Below the pieces are notes generated by a model that saw only the letters and a list, made by a program, of their open reading frames with translations, was not told the DNA's origin and searched no databases. Positions 1 through 7,018 of a DNA stretch of 64,000 nucleotides are shown piece by piece. Position 1 is the first letter of the stretch. Each line of letters begins with the position of its first letter. The stretch is from CBFHWU01 sp965659665. Lineage in GTDB: Bacteria; Bacteroidota; Bacteroidia; Flavobacteriales; Flavobacteriaceae. The translations under genes and the position numbers were made by a program. Where the stretch lies: the NCBI GenBank assembly GCA_965659665.1, contig CBFHWU010000007.1, positions 1 through 64,000 on the forward strand, in the 5' to 3' direction.

Positions 1-39
1 GAAAAAGCTAAGGAAATTTGGAAAACAATAAATACATAG
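1..39 (+). CDS. 3' end of a RelE/HigB-like toxin gene (HI1419 family), cut by window edge
   Basis: Reading from the first base gives a 12-residue tail, EKAKEIWKTINT, and a TAG stop. It lies four bases before the antitoxin start. Proteins of the HI1419 type usually end in a similar Lys/Ala/Glu-rich helix and are encoded directly upstream of the antitoxin family seen here. The assignment rests mainly on that gene order, because only the tail is visible. Whether the toxin is intact cannot be judged from this window. Confidence 0.55.
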   Translation, partial: EKAKEIWKTINT

Positions 40-43
40 CAAC

Positions 44-337
44 ATGAAAACAACAAAATTTGATGTAGCAGACTATTTAGACAACAACGAAATGATTGCA
101 GAATATCTAAATACAGTTTTGAAGGAAGGTGACAATTCTGATGTCATAACTGCACTTGGACATATCGCTAAAGCCATAGGTATGACAAAAATAGCAGCAG
201 AAACAGGGCTAAGTCGACCCAGCTTGTACAAGGCTCTTTCTGAGGGGGCAAAACCACAATTTTCAACCATAATGAAAGTAGTAAAAGCAGTGGGAGGAGA
301 AATACAGATTGCCCCTGCATCAGTCGAAGTGGAATAA
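44..337 (+). CDS. Antitoxin of a type II toxin-antitoxin module (HI1420-like, HTH)
   Basis: This is a 97-residue protein with a helix-turn-helix at about residues 43-75 (KAIGMTKIAAETGLSRPSLY). The pattern is that of the 'addiction module antidote' family, where the antitoxin lies downstream of the toxin. The N-terminal part (DVADYLDNNEMIAEYLN) is also typical of that family. It would bind and neutralise the RelE-like toxin encoded just upstream and repress their shared promoter, which is outside the window. The gene is followed directly by a hairpin terminator. The length is normal for the family, so the antitoxin looks intact. Confidence 0.85.
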   Translation: MKTTKFDVADYLDNNEMIAEYLNTVLKEGDNSDVITALGHIAKAIGMTKIAAETGLSRPSLYKALSEGAKPQFSTIMKVVKAVGGEIQIAPASVEVE

Positions 338-364
338 AAAAACCCCAACGTTCGTTGAGGTTTT
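335..364. terminator. Bidirectional hairpin terminator between antitoxin and tRNA fragment
   Basis: The ten-base arms at 341-350 and 353-362 pair around a two-base loop. One position is a C-A mismatch on the plus strand but a G-U wobble on the minus strand. The minus-strand reading is followed by a run of seven T (complement of 336-342). The hairpin therefore fits best as the original terminator of the tRNA gene whose 3' end lies just beside it, and it can also serve the antitoxin transcript. Confidence 0.7.
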
Positions 365-365
365 G

Positions 366-420
366 TGCGGGTGAAGGGACTCGAACCCCAACGGACAAAT
401 TTGGTGCCAGTCTACATTGC
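366..420 (-). pseudogene. 3' fragment of a tRNA gene (possibly tRNA-Leu)
   Basis: On the minus strand the segment carries a T-loop TTCGAGT, a T-stem with four of five pairs, and a 3' acceptor half CACCCGC plus discriminator A. The matching 5' acceptor half GCGGGTG is not found within a tRNA length upstream, and no clover-leaf D or anticodon arm can be built. The outermost T-stem pair is T-T, which suggests decay. The acceptor and T-arm resemble tRNA-Leu genes of this phylum, but the isotype is a guess. Such 3' tRNA ends are commonly left as attachment sites by integrating elements. Confidence 0.6.
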
Positions 421-507
421 CAAATGAAGTGGTAAAAAAATAAAATGCAGCAGGCATATTTTAAAGAAAACAACAAAACAATGCTTAAGGCGTAGTTAAT
501 CATGAGT

Positions 508-765
508 CTACAACACGCTGTCATGAAAACTTTTGACTTTTTTAAATTTAGGAATCAACAAAACAAATAAGAGTTGGTTCCACTTGGTTTTCACACTCTT
601 TTTAATTAATCGGTAAGCTTTGCTCATATGGTCTTCTACTGTTTTTATAGAAAGATTCAAATAATCCGCAATTTCAACATTGGACAATCCCTCTTTTTTG
701 CTTAGCAAAAAAACCTGTTTGCATTTTGGAGGTAGCTTGGCGACACCATTAAAAACAGCTTCCAT
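508..765 (-). pseudogene. ECF sigma factor remnant, region 4 only (5'-truncated)
   Basis: The 85 residues correspond to the sigma-70 region 4 helix-turn-helix of FecI-like ECF factors of Bacteroidetes: LPPKCKQVFLLSKKEGLSN followed by the recognition helix VEIADYLNLSIKTVEDHMSKA. Region 2, needed to bind core polymerase and the -10 element, is absent, and a TAA stop lies directly before the ATG. A normal member has roughly 170-200 residues, so about half is lost. In intact loci such genes sit beside a FecR anti-sigma factor and SusC/SusD genes, none of which is here. The break coincides with the start of an alkaline phosphatase remnant on the other strand. Confidence 0.75.
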
Positions 766-959
766 TTATACTCTTATCCGAAATTCAAAAGAAGCACAAT
801 TCCGTGGGATGGATGAGTATGCAACACTCCGCCGATTATGTGGAACTGGCAATGTACGGCCCTGGCAGTCATCTATTAGCCCCTTTTATAAAAAATACAG
901 ATTTACATTATCTAGTCCTTGCTGCTGCTGAGATAGAAAACAGATCCGAATTATATTAG
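753..959 (+). pseudogene. Alkaline phosphatase C-terminal remnant (5'-truncated)
   Basis: The frame running through 801 (TCC GTG GGA TGG) is open from 753 to the TAG at 957-959 and encodes a C-terminal segment that includes HSADYVELAMYGPGSHL and PFIKNTDLHYL. This matches the end of PhoA-type alkaline phosphatases, where an HTxxxVxxxAxGPG stretch supplies a zinc-binding histidine and is followed by the NTDL helix. The usual His-Thr is His-Ser here. No start codon or upstream domain is present, and an in-frame TAA sits at 750-752. The homology starts around 780, just where the sigma factor remnant on the other strand ends. Confidence 0.65.
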
Positions 960-1184
960 GGCGGGTGCATGACTTATCTATATAAATAAAGGAACATTTA
1001 AATATTCTATCCCCCTGTGGGAGTGAAAAGATCAATTAAATAATTATTTAGAGAAAAAAATAAACTGTTTGAAACTCTTTTAACGTGCTATTGCTGGTGA
1101 ACGAGCTACACCGCTACTCAAAAAAAATAATATTTATTACTCTTCGTTTTTTGTAGTTTTATCCATCATGAAACGATACAAAAA
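960..1184. other. Intergenic stretch with no recognised feature
   Basis: This A+T-rich stretch follows the phosphatase remnant. It contains no long open frame on either strand and no convincing promoter of the TAnnTTTG type. A six-codon frame beginning with ATG at 1169 stops just before the downstream methyltransferase start. I see no repeat that would mark the end of an integrated element. Confidence 0.5.
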
Positions 1185-1943
1185 TTGAAAACATTAATTA
1201 AAAAAATTATTAATTCTGCTGGCTTTGAAATAAAAAGAAAATCATCACGAGGAACATATCCTGTAGAGTTGAATGACAAAGACATTCAAATTATTGACTA
1301 CATTATGAGCAAAAATATAACCATGATAGGTCTTCCACGATTAATTGCAAATGTCATGAGTGCCAAGTATGTTATTAAAAATAAGTTAGAAGGTGATTTT
1401 CTCGAATGTGGTGTTTGGAGAGGAGGGTCTACCCTAGCCGTTAAAATGATTTTTGAAGAATATCAATGGGACGCTAAGGTGTGGTTGTTTGATACTTTTA
1501 AAGGAATGACCAAGCCTAACAAATTTGACAACCTCCATAATGGCGAAAATGCCAAAATACACTACGACAAATTTGATAAAGGAGATTACAATGCTTGGTG
1601 TTATGCTTCGGTCGAAGATGTAAAACAAGTGTTTATGGAGGCTAAAGTAAACATGAACCAATGTGAATTTATCAAAGGGGATGTCATGAAAACCCTCCCT
1701 CAGCACATCGATAAAATTAAACACCTATCTCTTTTGAGATTAGATACTGATTGGTATGAATCTACCAAAATCGAAATTGAAATGCTTTATCCCAAATTGG
1801 TTAGTAAAGGAATTTTGATTATTGACGATTTTGGGTTTTGGGAAGGCGCCAGAAAAGCCATTGAAGAATATTTTGATCAACAAAACCACTATCCCTATCT
1901 ACACCACATTGACCATTCTGGGAGGATTTGTTTGAAAATATAA
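1185..1943 (+). CDS. TylF/MycF-type O-methyltransferase
   Basis: This 252-residue protein belongs to the macrocin O-methyltransferase (TylF) family. The SAM-binding loop is ECGVWRGGST (residues 74-83), followed by LFDTFKGM (101-108). The family's metal- and substrate-site acidic residues appear in LRLDTDWYEST (184-193) and IDDFGFWEGAR (213-223). Such enzymes methylate hydroxyls of sugars in glycans or natural products. No glycan cluster surrounds it here, so the substrate is unknown. The start is a TTG at 1185. The only nearby ATG upstream (1169) is in the same general area but runs into a stop after six codons, so TTG is the best choice. Confidence 0.8.
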   Translation: MKTLIKKIINSAGFEIKRKSSRGTYPVELNDKDIQIIDYIMSKNITMIGLPRLIANVMSAKYVIKNKLEGDFLECGVWRGGSTLAVKMIFEEYQWDAKVWLFDTFKGMTKPNKFDNLHNGENAKIHYDKFDKGDYNAWCYASVEDVKQVFMEAKVNMNQCEFIKGDVMKTLPQHIDKIKHLSLLRLDTDWYESTKIEIEMLYPKLVSKGILIIDDFGFWEGARKAIEEYFDQQNHYPYLHHIDHSGRICLKI

Positions 1944-2047
1944 ATTTTCCATGTTATTTTTATTTCTACAGAATTACACTTTTTTTACTTTAAATGTTAA
2001 TTTAATGTAAATTTTATGTAAATTTGAAGTAACTAAAAAGCAAAAAA

Positions 2048-2158
2048 ATGATACTAGTTGACATTTTAAACGGTTTAGGGTTAAAAAAAGAACTCAAAGG
2101 ATTGATGAGTTATTTCTTAAAATTTAGAAACACGTACTACATTTTATTAGTCAGTTAA
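2048..2158 (+). CDS. Possible 36-residue small protein
   Basis: An ATG after an A-rich stretch opens a short frame (MILVDILNGLGLKKELKG and on) ending in TAA. It has a basic centre and a hydrophobic tail. No family is recognised, no promoter of the lineage type is obvious, and a frame of this length can arise by chance. It is listed because the surrounding stretch between 1944 and 2184 is otherwise empty. Confidence 0.2.
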   Translation: MILVDILNGLGLKKELKGLMSYFLKFRNTYYILLVS

Positions 2159-2184
2159 AAATACTTGGGTTTTCAAAAATTTTT

Positions 2185-2212
2185 TTGACACAATTTTTTT
2201 TGTGTAATTTTA
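2185..2212 (+). promoter_or_regulatory. Promoter with an inverted repeat in its spacer, upstream of the sugar dehydrogenase operon
   Basis: TTG at 2185-2187 and TAATTTTA at 2205-2212 are separated by 17 bases. This matches the Bacteroidetes TTG-N17-TAnnTTTG form except for the last base. The start codon at 2226 leaves a leader of about ten bases. The spacer is filled by an inverted repeat, ACACAA (2188-2193), six T, TTGTGT (2200-2205), which could be a repressor site. Confidence 0.55.
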
Positions 2213-2225
2213 GAAAAAATTTAAC

Positions 2226-3344
2226 ATGAAAACAACCCTATCAGTTGCCCTTTGTTTCCTTTTTGTTATTCATGGTTGTTCTCAAAAAAACGACCAGGTT
2301 AGCCTCCCAAAGAAAATTAATTTTTCATTGGAGTTAATTGTCCCCGATCTGGAGATCCCATGGAGTTTTGAATTCTTACCTGACAGAAGTATTCTAATTG
2401 CCGAAAAATCAGGGGGGTTATATATCTATAAAAATAATGCCAAAGTAAATATTAAAGGGATGCCTGCCCCTTATGTACGTGGGCAAGGTGGTCTATTGGA
2501 TCTTGCACTTCATCCGAATTTCATTAATAATAAAAGAATTTACTTCACTCAATCATCTTCAGTTAATAGCCAAGATAGTGGTGGGAACACCGCACTTTAC
2601 ACGGCCATTTTAAAGGATACTTCGCTTCAAGACGTGTCTCTTTTGTATAAAGCAGCACCCAACACAACATCAGGTCGACATTTTGGTTCTAAAATTATTT
2701 TTGATCGTCAAGGGTATTTGTACTTTACAATCGGAGATCGAGGAGATCGAGATGTAACTCCTCAAAATATTAACCTAGATGGTGGAAAAGTATATCGATT
2801 AAATGACGACGGAACAATCCCTGCAGATAATCCTTTTGTAGGTACCCAAGGGGCTAAAGAAGCGGTATATTCTTATGGTCACCGAAATCCACAAGGGATG
2901 ACTCTTCACCCTGATTCAGGACATGTTTGGACGCATGAACATGGCCCCAAAGGAGGCGATGAAATCAATATCATTGAAGCTGGAAAAAATTACGGATGGC
3001 CCATTATTACTTATGGAAAAAATTATTCTGGCACAACAATTACGGAAGAAACCCAAAGAGAAGGAATGGAACAACCGCTTTATTATTGGATCCCATCAAT
3101 TGCTCCTTCCGGAATGGCATTTGTGTCAAGTGATCGATATCCAGCATGGAAAGGGAATCTATTGGTGGGCTCCCTAAAATTTAGCTACCTCGAACGTTTG
3201 GTCATCGACAATAATAACGTAACTTATCGTGAAAAAATAGCAGAAGATATTGGACGAGTTCGGGATGTGGTCCAAAGCCCAGACGGTTTTATTTATATTT
3301 CGGTAGAGTCCAAAGGTATTTACAAAATTGTACCAAAAGTATGA
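2226..3344 (+). CDS. PQQ-dependent sugar dehydrogenase (soluble aldose dehydrogenase family), lipoprotein
   Basis: This 372-residue protein has a lipoprotein signal peptide with its lipobox cysteine at residue 18 (IHGC). It is a six-bladed beta-propeller of the glucose/sorbosone dehydrogenase family. The family's catalytic histidine is in SGRHFGSK (His152), followed by GHRNPQG (218-224) and HGPKGGDE (239-246), both conserved around the PQQ pocket. It would oxidise an aldose in the periplasm or at a membrane surface with PQQ as cofactor. The downstream gene, overlapping by four bases, encodes a cytochrome c lipoprotein that is a natural electron acceptor. The true sugar and whether the host makes PQQ cannot be seen here. 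Confidence 0.88.
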   Translation: MKTTLSVALCFLFVIHGCSQKNDQVSLPKKINFSLELIVPDLEIPWSFEFLPDRSILIAEKSGGLYIYKNNAKVNIKGMPAPYVRGQGGLLDLALHPNFINNKRIYFTQSSSVNSQDSGGNTALYTAILKDTSLQDVSLLYKAAPNTTSGRHFGSKIIFDRQGYLYFTIGDRGDRDVTPQNINLDGGKVYRLNDDGTIPADNPFVGTQGAKEAVYSYGHRNPQGMTLHPDSGHVWTHEHGPKGGDEINIIEAGKNYGWPIITYGKNYSGTTITEETQREGMEQPLYYWIPSIAPSGMAFVSSDRYPAWKGNLLVGSLKFSYLERLVIDNNNVTYREKIAEDIGRVRDVVQSPDGFIYISVESKGIYKIVPKV

Positions 3345-3724
3345 GACTAATATTCATTATATCCTCTATATTTTTTATCTCGTGCAATCCTTCAAAAAAA
3401 AATAATTCTGAATCTTTCCAACGAGGTGAAATCATCTATCAAGACTTTTGCGTCAGCTGTCATCTTCCAAACGGCAAAGGAGTTGATAAGGTATTTCCTC
3501 CCCTCGCAAAATCTGACTACCTGAACGATGTTCCAGCAACAATCCGCGCTATTAAATACGGATTAAAAGGACCGATCGTTGTCAATGGTGTAAAATATGA
3601 TGGAATAATGTCTCCTATGGGTTTAGATGACCAAGAAGTCGCCGATGTGACCTATTTTATATTAAATAGCTGGGGCAATAAAAATAAAGAGGAAATCACT
3701 GAAAAAACCGTTACTAAAATATGA
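3341..3724 (+). CDS. Small c-type cytochrome lipoprotein
   Basis: This protein of 127 residues has a lipoprotein signal (FISC, Cys15) and one haem-binding CVSCH motif (Cys37, Cys40, His41). The sixth haem ligand is probably Met90 or Met93 in the GIMSPMG loop. It resembles single-haem cytochrome c domains fused to or paired with periplasmic dehydrogenases. It overlaps the sugar dehydrogenase gene by four bases and is most simply read as that enzyme's electron carrier toward the respiratory chain. The C-terminal 15 residues are charged and probably disordered. Confidence 0.85.
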   Translation: MRLIFIISSIFFISCNPSKKNNSESFQRGEIIYQDFCVSCHLPNGKGVDKVFPPLAKSDYLNDVPATIRAIKYGLKGPIVVNGVKYDGIMSPMGLDDQEVADVTYFILNSWGNKNKEEITEKTVTKI

Positions 3725-4326
3725 TTATTGGTGTTTGTGGAGGAACTGGATCAGGAAAGTCAACAATGGTGGATTCGATAAGCAAAAAACTAAATACGAA
3801 TGTCTTATTAACCATATCGCAGGATTCTTATTACAAACATCACCCTGAATTGAGCTTCGATGAACGTTGTCAATTAAATTTTGATCATCCTGATGCTATA
3901 GCGTTTAGATTACTCGCCCAACATTTAAAACAACTTTCGAATCATCTGACGGTACAACAACCTTTGTATTGTTTTGAGCAACATTTACGCTTAAAAAAAA
4001 CCTTAACCCTAAAACCCAAACCCCTCATCATTCTTGAGGGAATACTGCTTTTTGCAGCCCCAGAATTAGGTACCCTACTAGATTACAAAATTTTTATTGA
4101 TGCCCCAGAAAAAGTACGATTAAAACGAAGGTTAGCAAGAGATGTAAAAGAAAGAGGACGCACAAAACAAGAAGTATTAAATCGATTTAAAAATACGCTT
4201 AAACCCATGCATGACACCTTCATTGAGCCTCATAAAGTTGGATCAGACTATATTATCAGTAACCCAAATGATGATCCTAAAGCCATTGATCAATTTAATG
4301 AATTGATTCGTAAATTGATCTCATGA
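3721..4326 (+). CDS. udk: Uridine kinase
   Basis: Uridine kinase phosphorylates uridine and cytidine to UMP and CMP in pyrimidine salvage. The 201-residue protein has a P-loop GGTGSGKST at residues 7-15, the QDSYYKH motif that binds nucleoside, a DHPDA motif, and the lid RDVKERGR. The length agrees with the family (about 205-215). It overlaps both neighbours by four bases, so it is likely translated together with an exported dehydrogenase/cytochrome pair and with FtsB, which share no obvious function. Alternative: a phosphoribulokinase-like enzyme, which is less likely given the size. Confidence 0.9.
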   Translation: MIIGVCGGTGSGKSTMVDSISKKLNTNVLLTISQDSYYKHHPELSFDERCQLNFDHPDAIAFRLLAQHLKQLSNHLTVQQPLYCFEQHLRLKKTLTLKPKPLIILEGILLFAAPELGTLLDYKIFIDAPEKVRLKRRLARDVKERGRTKQEVLNRFKNTLKPMHDTFIEPHKVGSDYIISNPNDDPKAIDQFNELIRKLIS

Positions 4327-4622
4327 AAGTTTGGCTTAAACGTTTTTCTACTATTTACATTATCACTTCCTTATTTTTTATTATATGGATGATCTTTTTG
4401 GATACCAATTCGGTACTCATCCTGTACAGTCTTGACCAAAAAATTGAGGAATTACAACAACAAAAAGAAACCCTTGAAAAAGAAATTTCATCCGATCAAA
4501 AACTGATCCAACAACTAAAAGATAGCTTTCAATTGGAACGCTACGGAAGAGAAAAATTCTATTTAAAAAAAGAAAACGAAGAAATTTTTATCATCGAAGA
4601 TCAAAGAAATATCGAGGACTGA
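4323..4622 (+). CDS. Septum formation initiator family protein (FtsB/DivIC)
   Basis: This bitopic membrane protein of 99 residues has one transmembrane segment at about 10-29, followed by a coiled coil (about 38-72) rich in Gln, Lys and Glu and an acidic tail. This is the architecture of FtsB/DivIC, which joins FtsL and FtsQ at the division site. The motif LERYGREKFYLKKENEEI after the coil is characteristic of the family in Bacteroidetes. It overlaps udk by four bases. Udk followed by this gene is a common pair in flavobacteria. Confidence 0.85.
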   Translation: MKVWLKRFSTIYIITSLFFIIWMIFLDTNSVLILYSLDQKIEELQQQKETLEKEISSDQKLIQQLKDSFQLERYGREKFYLKKENEEIFIIEDQRNIED

Positions 4623-4628
4623 TATCTA

Positions 4629-5963
4629 TTATTTCTCTTTTTTCAAACCCACTTTATGTCCATAAAAAGCATAATAAAAGATTATGACATAGCAAGGGAT
4701 TAAAATCCAATATCCAAAAGTAGCCGAATCAATGGTAGCATGATTTTCGCCTATTCCGCTCAATATCAATTGTTCTTTTTTATGATCGACCAAGGTGCCA
4801 TACAGCGGCGTAATAATAGCTCCTCCTGAAATGGCCATGATCAGCAACGCAGAAGCTGTTTTAGTAAATTTTCGTAATCCGGTCAATGCTAATGGCCAAA
4901 TCGCTGGCCAAACCAAAGCATTGGCAATCCCTAAAGCGGCTACAAAAACAACAGAAGTAAATCCTGTGGTAAACAAAACGAAAAACGACAACACAATTCC
5001 TAGAGTCGCACTAGTTTTTAATGCGAATGTTTGACTTATATATCTGGGGATTAAATACACCCCTAACATGTACGTAAAGACCATCGCCATCAAGGTATAC
5101 AGTGTAAAAAACTTAGCCTGATCAACAGGGATATCTAAAGAAATACCGTAAGAAATGATGGTGTCACCTGCAATCACTTCGACCCCTACATAAACAAACA
5201 ACGCCAAAACCCCTAGCCATAAATGAGGAAATTGAAAGATACTTGACTTTGGATTTTCTCCCAGTTCTGAAACTTCAAGAGGTTGCGCTTCTATGTGAGG
5301 TAGTGGTGCCTTTCGAATCGCAAATCCAAGCAAACACAATACCACTGCCATTACAATGTAGGGAATAACAACGCTGTCGGCCATAGTATCAAGTAAGTTG
5401 GCTTTTTCAAAGCCATCAACTCCCTTTATTTTTTCTTTGATATCATCTATTCCTGAAAGTAATAAAGCCCCAAAAATAACTGAACCTAGTCCGCCAGCCA
5501 CTTTGTTAGCGATACCCATAATAGCAATTCGTTTTGCAGCACTTTCTAACGGACCCAAAATCGTGATATAAGGGTTAGAAGCTGTTTGCAATAGTGTCAT
5601 CCCTGCTCCCTGCACAAAAATAGCTCCCAAAAACATCCAATACGTGCGGGCCTCAGCTGCTGGAATAAAAATCAATGCGCCTAATGCCATGAGGAATAAT
5701 CCAAACGACATCCCTTTTCTATATCCAACTTTATTAATCACATAAGAAGCTGGTAATGCCATTACCACAAAGGATATATAGGACGCTGATGCCACCAAAT
5801 AGGATTGTGCATCCGTTAGTTCATTAATGGTTTTCATAAAGGGAATCAAGGCTCCATTTATCCATGTCACAAATCCAAAAATAAAAAATAATCCTGCAAT
5901 TATAAGGATGGGTATTCGTGTGGAAGGGGATGTGTTCTTTTCTAAGTTTTGTGGAGCAATCAT
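4629..5963 (-). CDS. FucP/GluP-type sugar:H+ symporter (MFS)
   Basis: This protein of 444 residues has about twelve hydrophobic segments. Recognisable family sequence includes FGFVTWINGALIPFMK near the N-terminus and FVQGAGMTLLQTASNPY in the middle, both typical of fucose permease and glucose/galactose transporters. It would import a hexose with protons across the inner membrane. It is transcribed on its own, convergent with the ftsB gene six bases away and divergent from the SDR gene. The substrate (glucose, galactose, fucose or N-acetylglucosamine) cannot be decided from sequence alone. Confidence 0.85.
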   Translation of the reverse strand: MIAPQNLEKNTSPSTRIPILIIAGLFFIFGFVTWINGALIPFMKTINELTDAQSYLVASASYISFVVMALPASYVINKVGYRKGMSFGLFLMALGALIFIPAAEARTYWMFLGAIFVQGAGMTLLQTASNPYITILGPLESAAKRIAIMGIANKVAGGLGSVIFGALLLSGIDDIKEKIKGVDGFEKANLLDTMADSVVIPYIVMAVVLCLLGFAIRKAPLPHIEAQPLEVSELGENPKSSIFQFPHLWLGVLALFVYVGVEVIAGDTIISYGISLDIPVDQAKFFTLYTLMAMVFTYMLGVYLIPRYISQTFALKTSATLGIVLSFFVLFTTGFTSVVFVAALGIANALVWPAIWPLALTGLRKFTKTASALLIMAISGGAIITPLYGTLVDHKKEQLILSGIGENHATIDSATFGYWILIPCYVIIFYYAFYGHKVGLKKEK

Positions 5964-6067
5964 AATGAACTCTGTTTTAATTAATTGTTTTGATTAAAAT
6001 TTAATTTTTAAAAAAATTGTCTTCATAATATTTATTATGCGTGCATAAAAAATTGTATTTTTAACGC

Positions 6068-6943
6068 ATGATGTACAAAGAAAAAATGTTACGTGACAAT
6101 GCTTTAGAAGGAAAAGTCATCGTTGTCACTGGGGGTGGAAGTGGATTAGGCAAATCCATGACTAGATACTTTTTAGAATTAGGAGCTAAAGTTGCCATTA
6201 CTTCACGGAATTTGGAAAAGCTACACCAAACAGCCACAGAATTAGAACAAGAAACAAAGAGTACATGCTTAGCGGTTCGTTGTGACGTACGTCATCACGA
6301 CCAAGTAGAAGCCATGCATAGGGAAGTGATCAATTCCTTGGGACCCGTTGATATTTTGTTAAATAATGCTGCCGGAAATTTTATCGCTCCTACCGAACGT
6401 TTATCCACCAATGCCTTTGACACCATACTTGACATCGTATTAAAAGGCACAAAGAATTGTACCCTAGTTTTTGGAAAACATTGGATTTCAACTAAGCAAA
6501 AAAACACCAATGTACTCAATATTGTGACCACTTATGCCTGGACAGGCTCTGGATATGTTGTTCCTTCGGCGAGTGCCAAGGCGGGTGTCCTGGCCATGAC
6601 AAGGTCATTAGCTGTTGAATGGGCAAAATACGAGATGCGTTTTAATGCCATTGCACCTGGTCCATTTCCCACTAAAGGCGCTTGGGAGCGTTTGTTACCT
6701 GGCCCGCTTTTGAAAAAATTTGACCCTTCCAAAAAAGTTCCGCTAAAACGGGTAGGTGAACATCAAGAATTGGCTAATTTAGCCGCCTATATGATTTCTG
6801 ATTTTGGATCCTACCTCAATGGAGAGGTCATTACCATTGATGGCGGTGAATGGTTAAAAGGCGCCGGACAGTTTAATATGTTAGACAAAATTCCCAACAC
6901 AATGTGGAGTTTGTTAGAAAGAACCATTCGTAAAAATAAATAA
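6068..6943 (+). CDS. 2,4-dienoyl-CoA reductase-like SDR oxidoreductase
   Basis: This short-chain dehydrogenase of 291 residues has the NADP-binding TGGGSGLGK motif at 21-29 and the NNAAGNF motif. The active-site stretch TTYAWTGSGYVVPSASAKAG and the following AxGPxxTKGAWxRL closely follow the mitochondrial DECR1 type of 2,4-dienoyl-CoA reductase, where Tyr and Lys are spaced more widely than in classical YxxxK enzymes. It would reduce dienoyl-CoA intermediates of unsaturated fatty acid oxidation. No other beta-oxidation genes lie nearby. ATG codons at 6068 and 6071 are equally possible starts. Confidence 0.85.
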   Translation: MMYKEKMLRDNALEGKVIVVTGGGSGLGKSMTRYFLELGAKVAITSRNLEKLHQTATELEQETKSTCLAVRCDVRHHDQVEAMHREVINSLGPVDILLNNAAGNFIAPTERLSTNAFDTILDIVLKGTKNCTLVFGKHWISTKQKNTNVLNIVTTYAWTGSGYVVPSASAKAGVLAMTRSLAVEWAKYEMRFNAIAPGPFPTKGAWERLLPGPLLKKFDPSKKVPLKRVGEHQELANLAAYMISDFGSYLNGEVITIDGGEWLKGAGQFNMLDKIPNTMWSLLERTIRKNK

Positions 6944-7018
6944 TTCCATAGTTAGACTTTCTTTTTTTTTTATTCCTGTTATTAAATAGTATTTTTACTG
7001 CTCACTTAGATAACAAAA

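Noticed and set aside
168..524. 118-residue minus-strand frame
   Set aside because: It runs through the tRNA fragment, the terminator and the antitoxin. Its RVPSPAQ-type peptide is the usual false translation of a tRNA 3' end.
680..931. 83-residue open frame on the plus strand
   Set aside because: It is the antisense of the sigma factor remnant and an out-of-frame reading of the phosphatase remnant, with no protein-like features.
961..967. GCGGGTG matching the tRNA acceptor complement at 367-373
   Set aside because: Only seven bases match and no T-arm follows, so it is not a second att copy.
5964..6067. TTTTAAT and ATTAAAA inverted repeat between the permease and SDR genes
   Set aside because: Pure A+T repeats of this length are expected by chance in such DNA.
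6068..6943. SDR gene as the missing third sulfonolipid enzyme
   Set aside because: Its active-site sequence follows mitochondrial-type dienoyl-CoA reductases and it is far from the PLP-enzyme pair.
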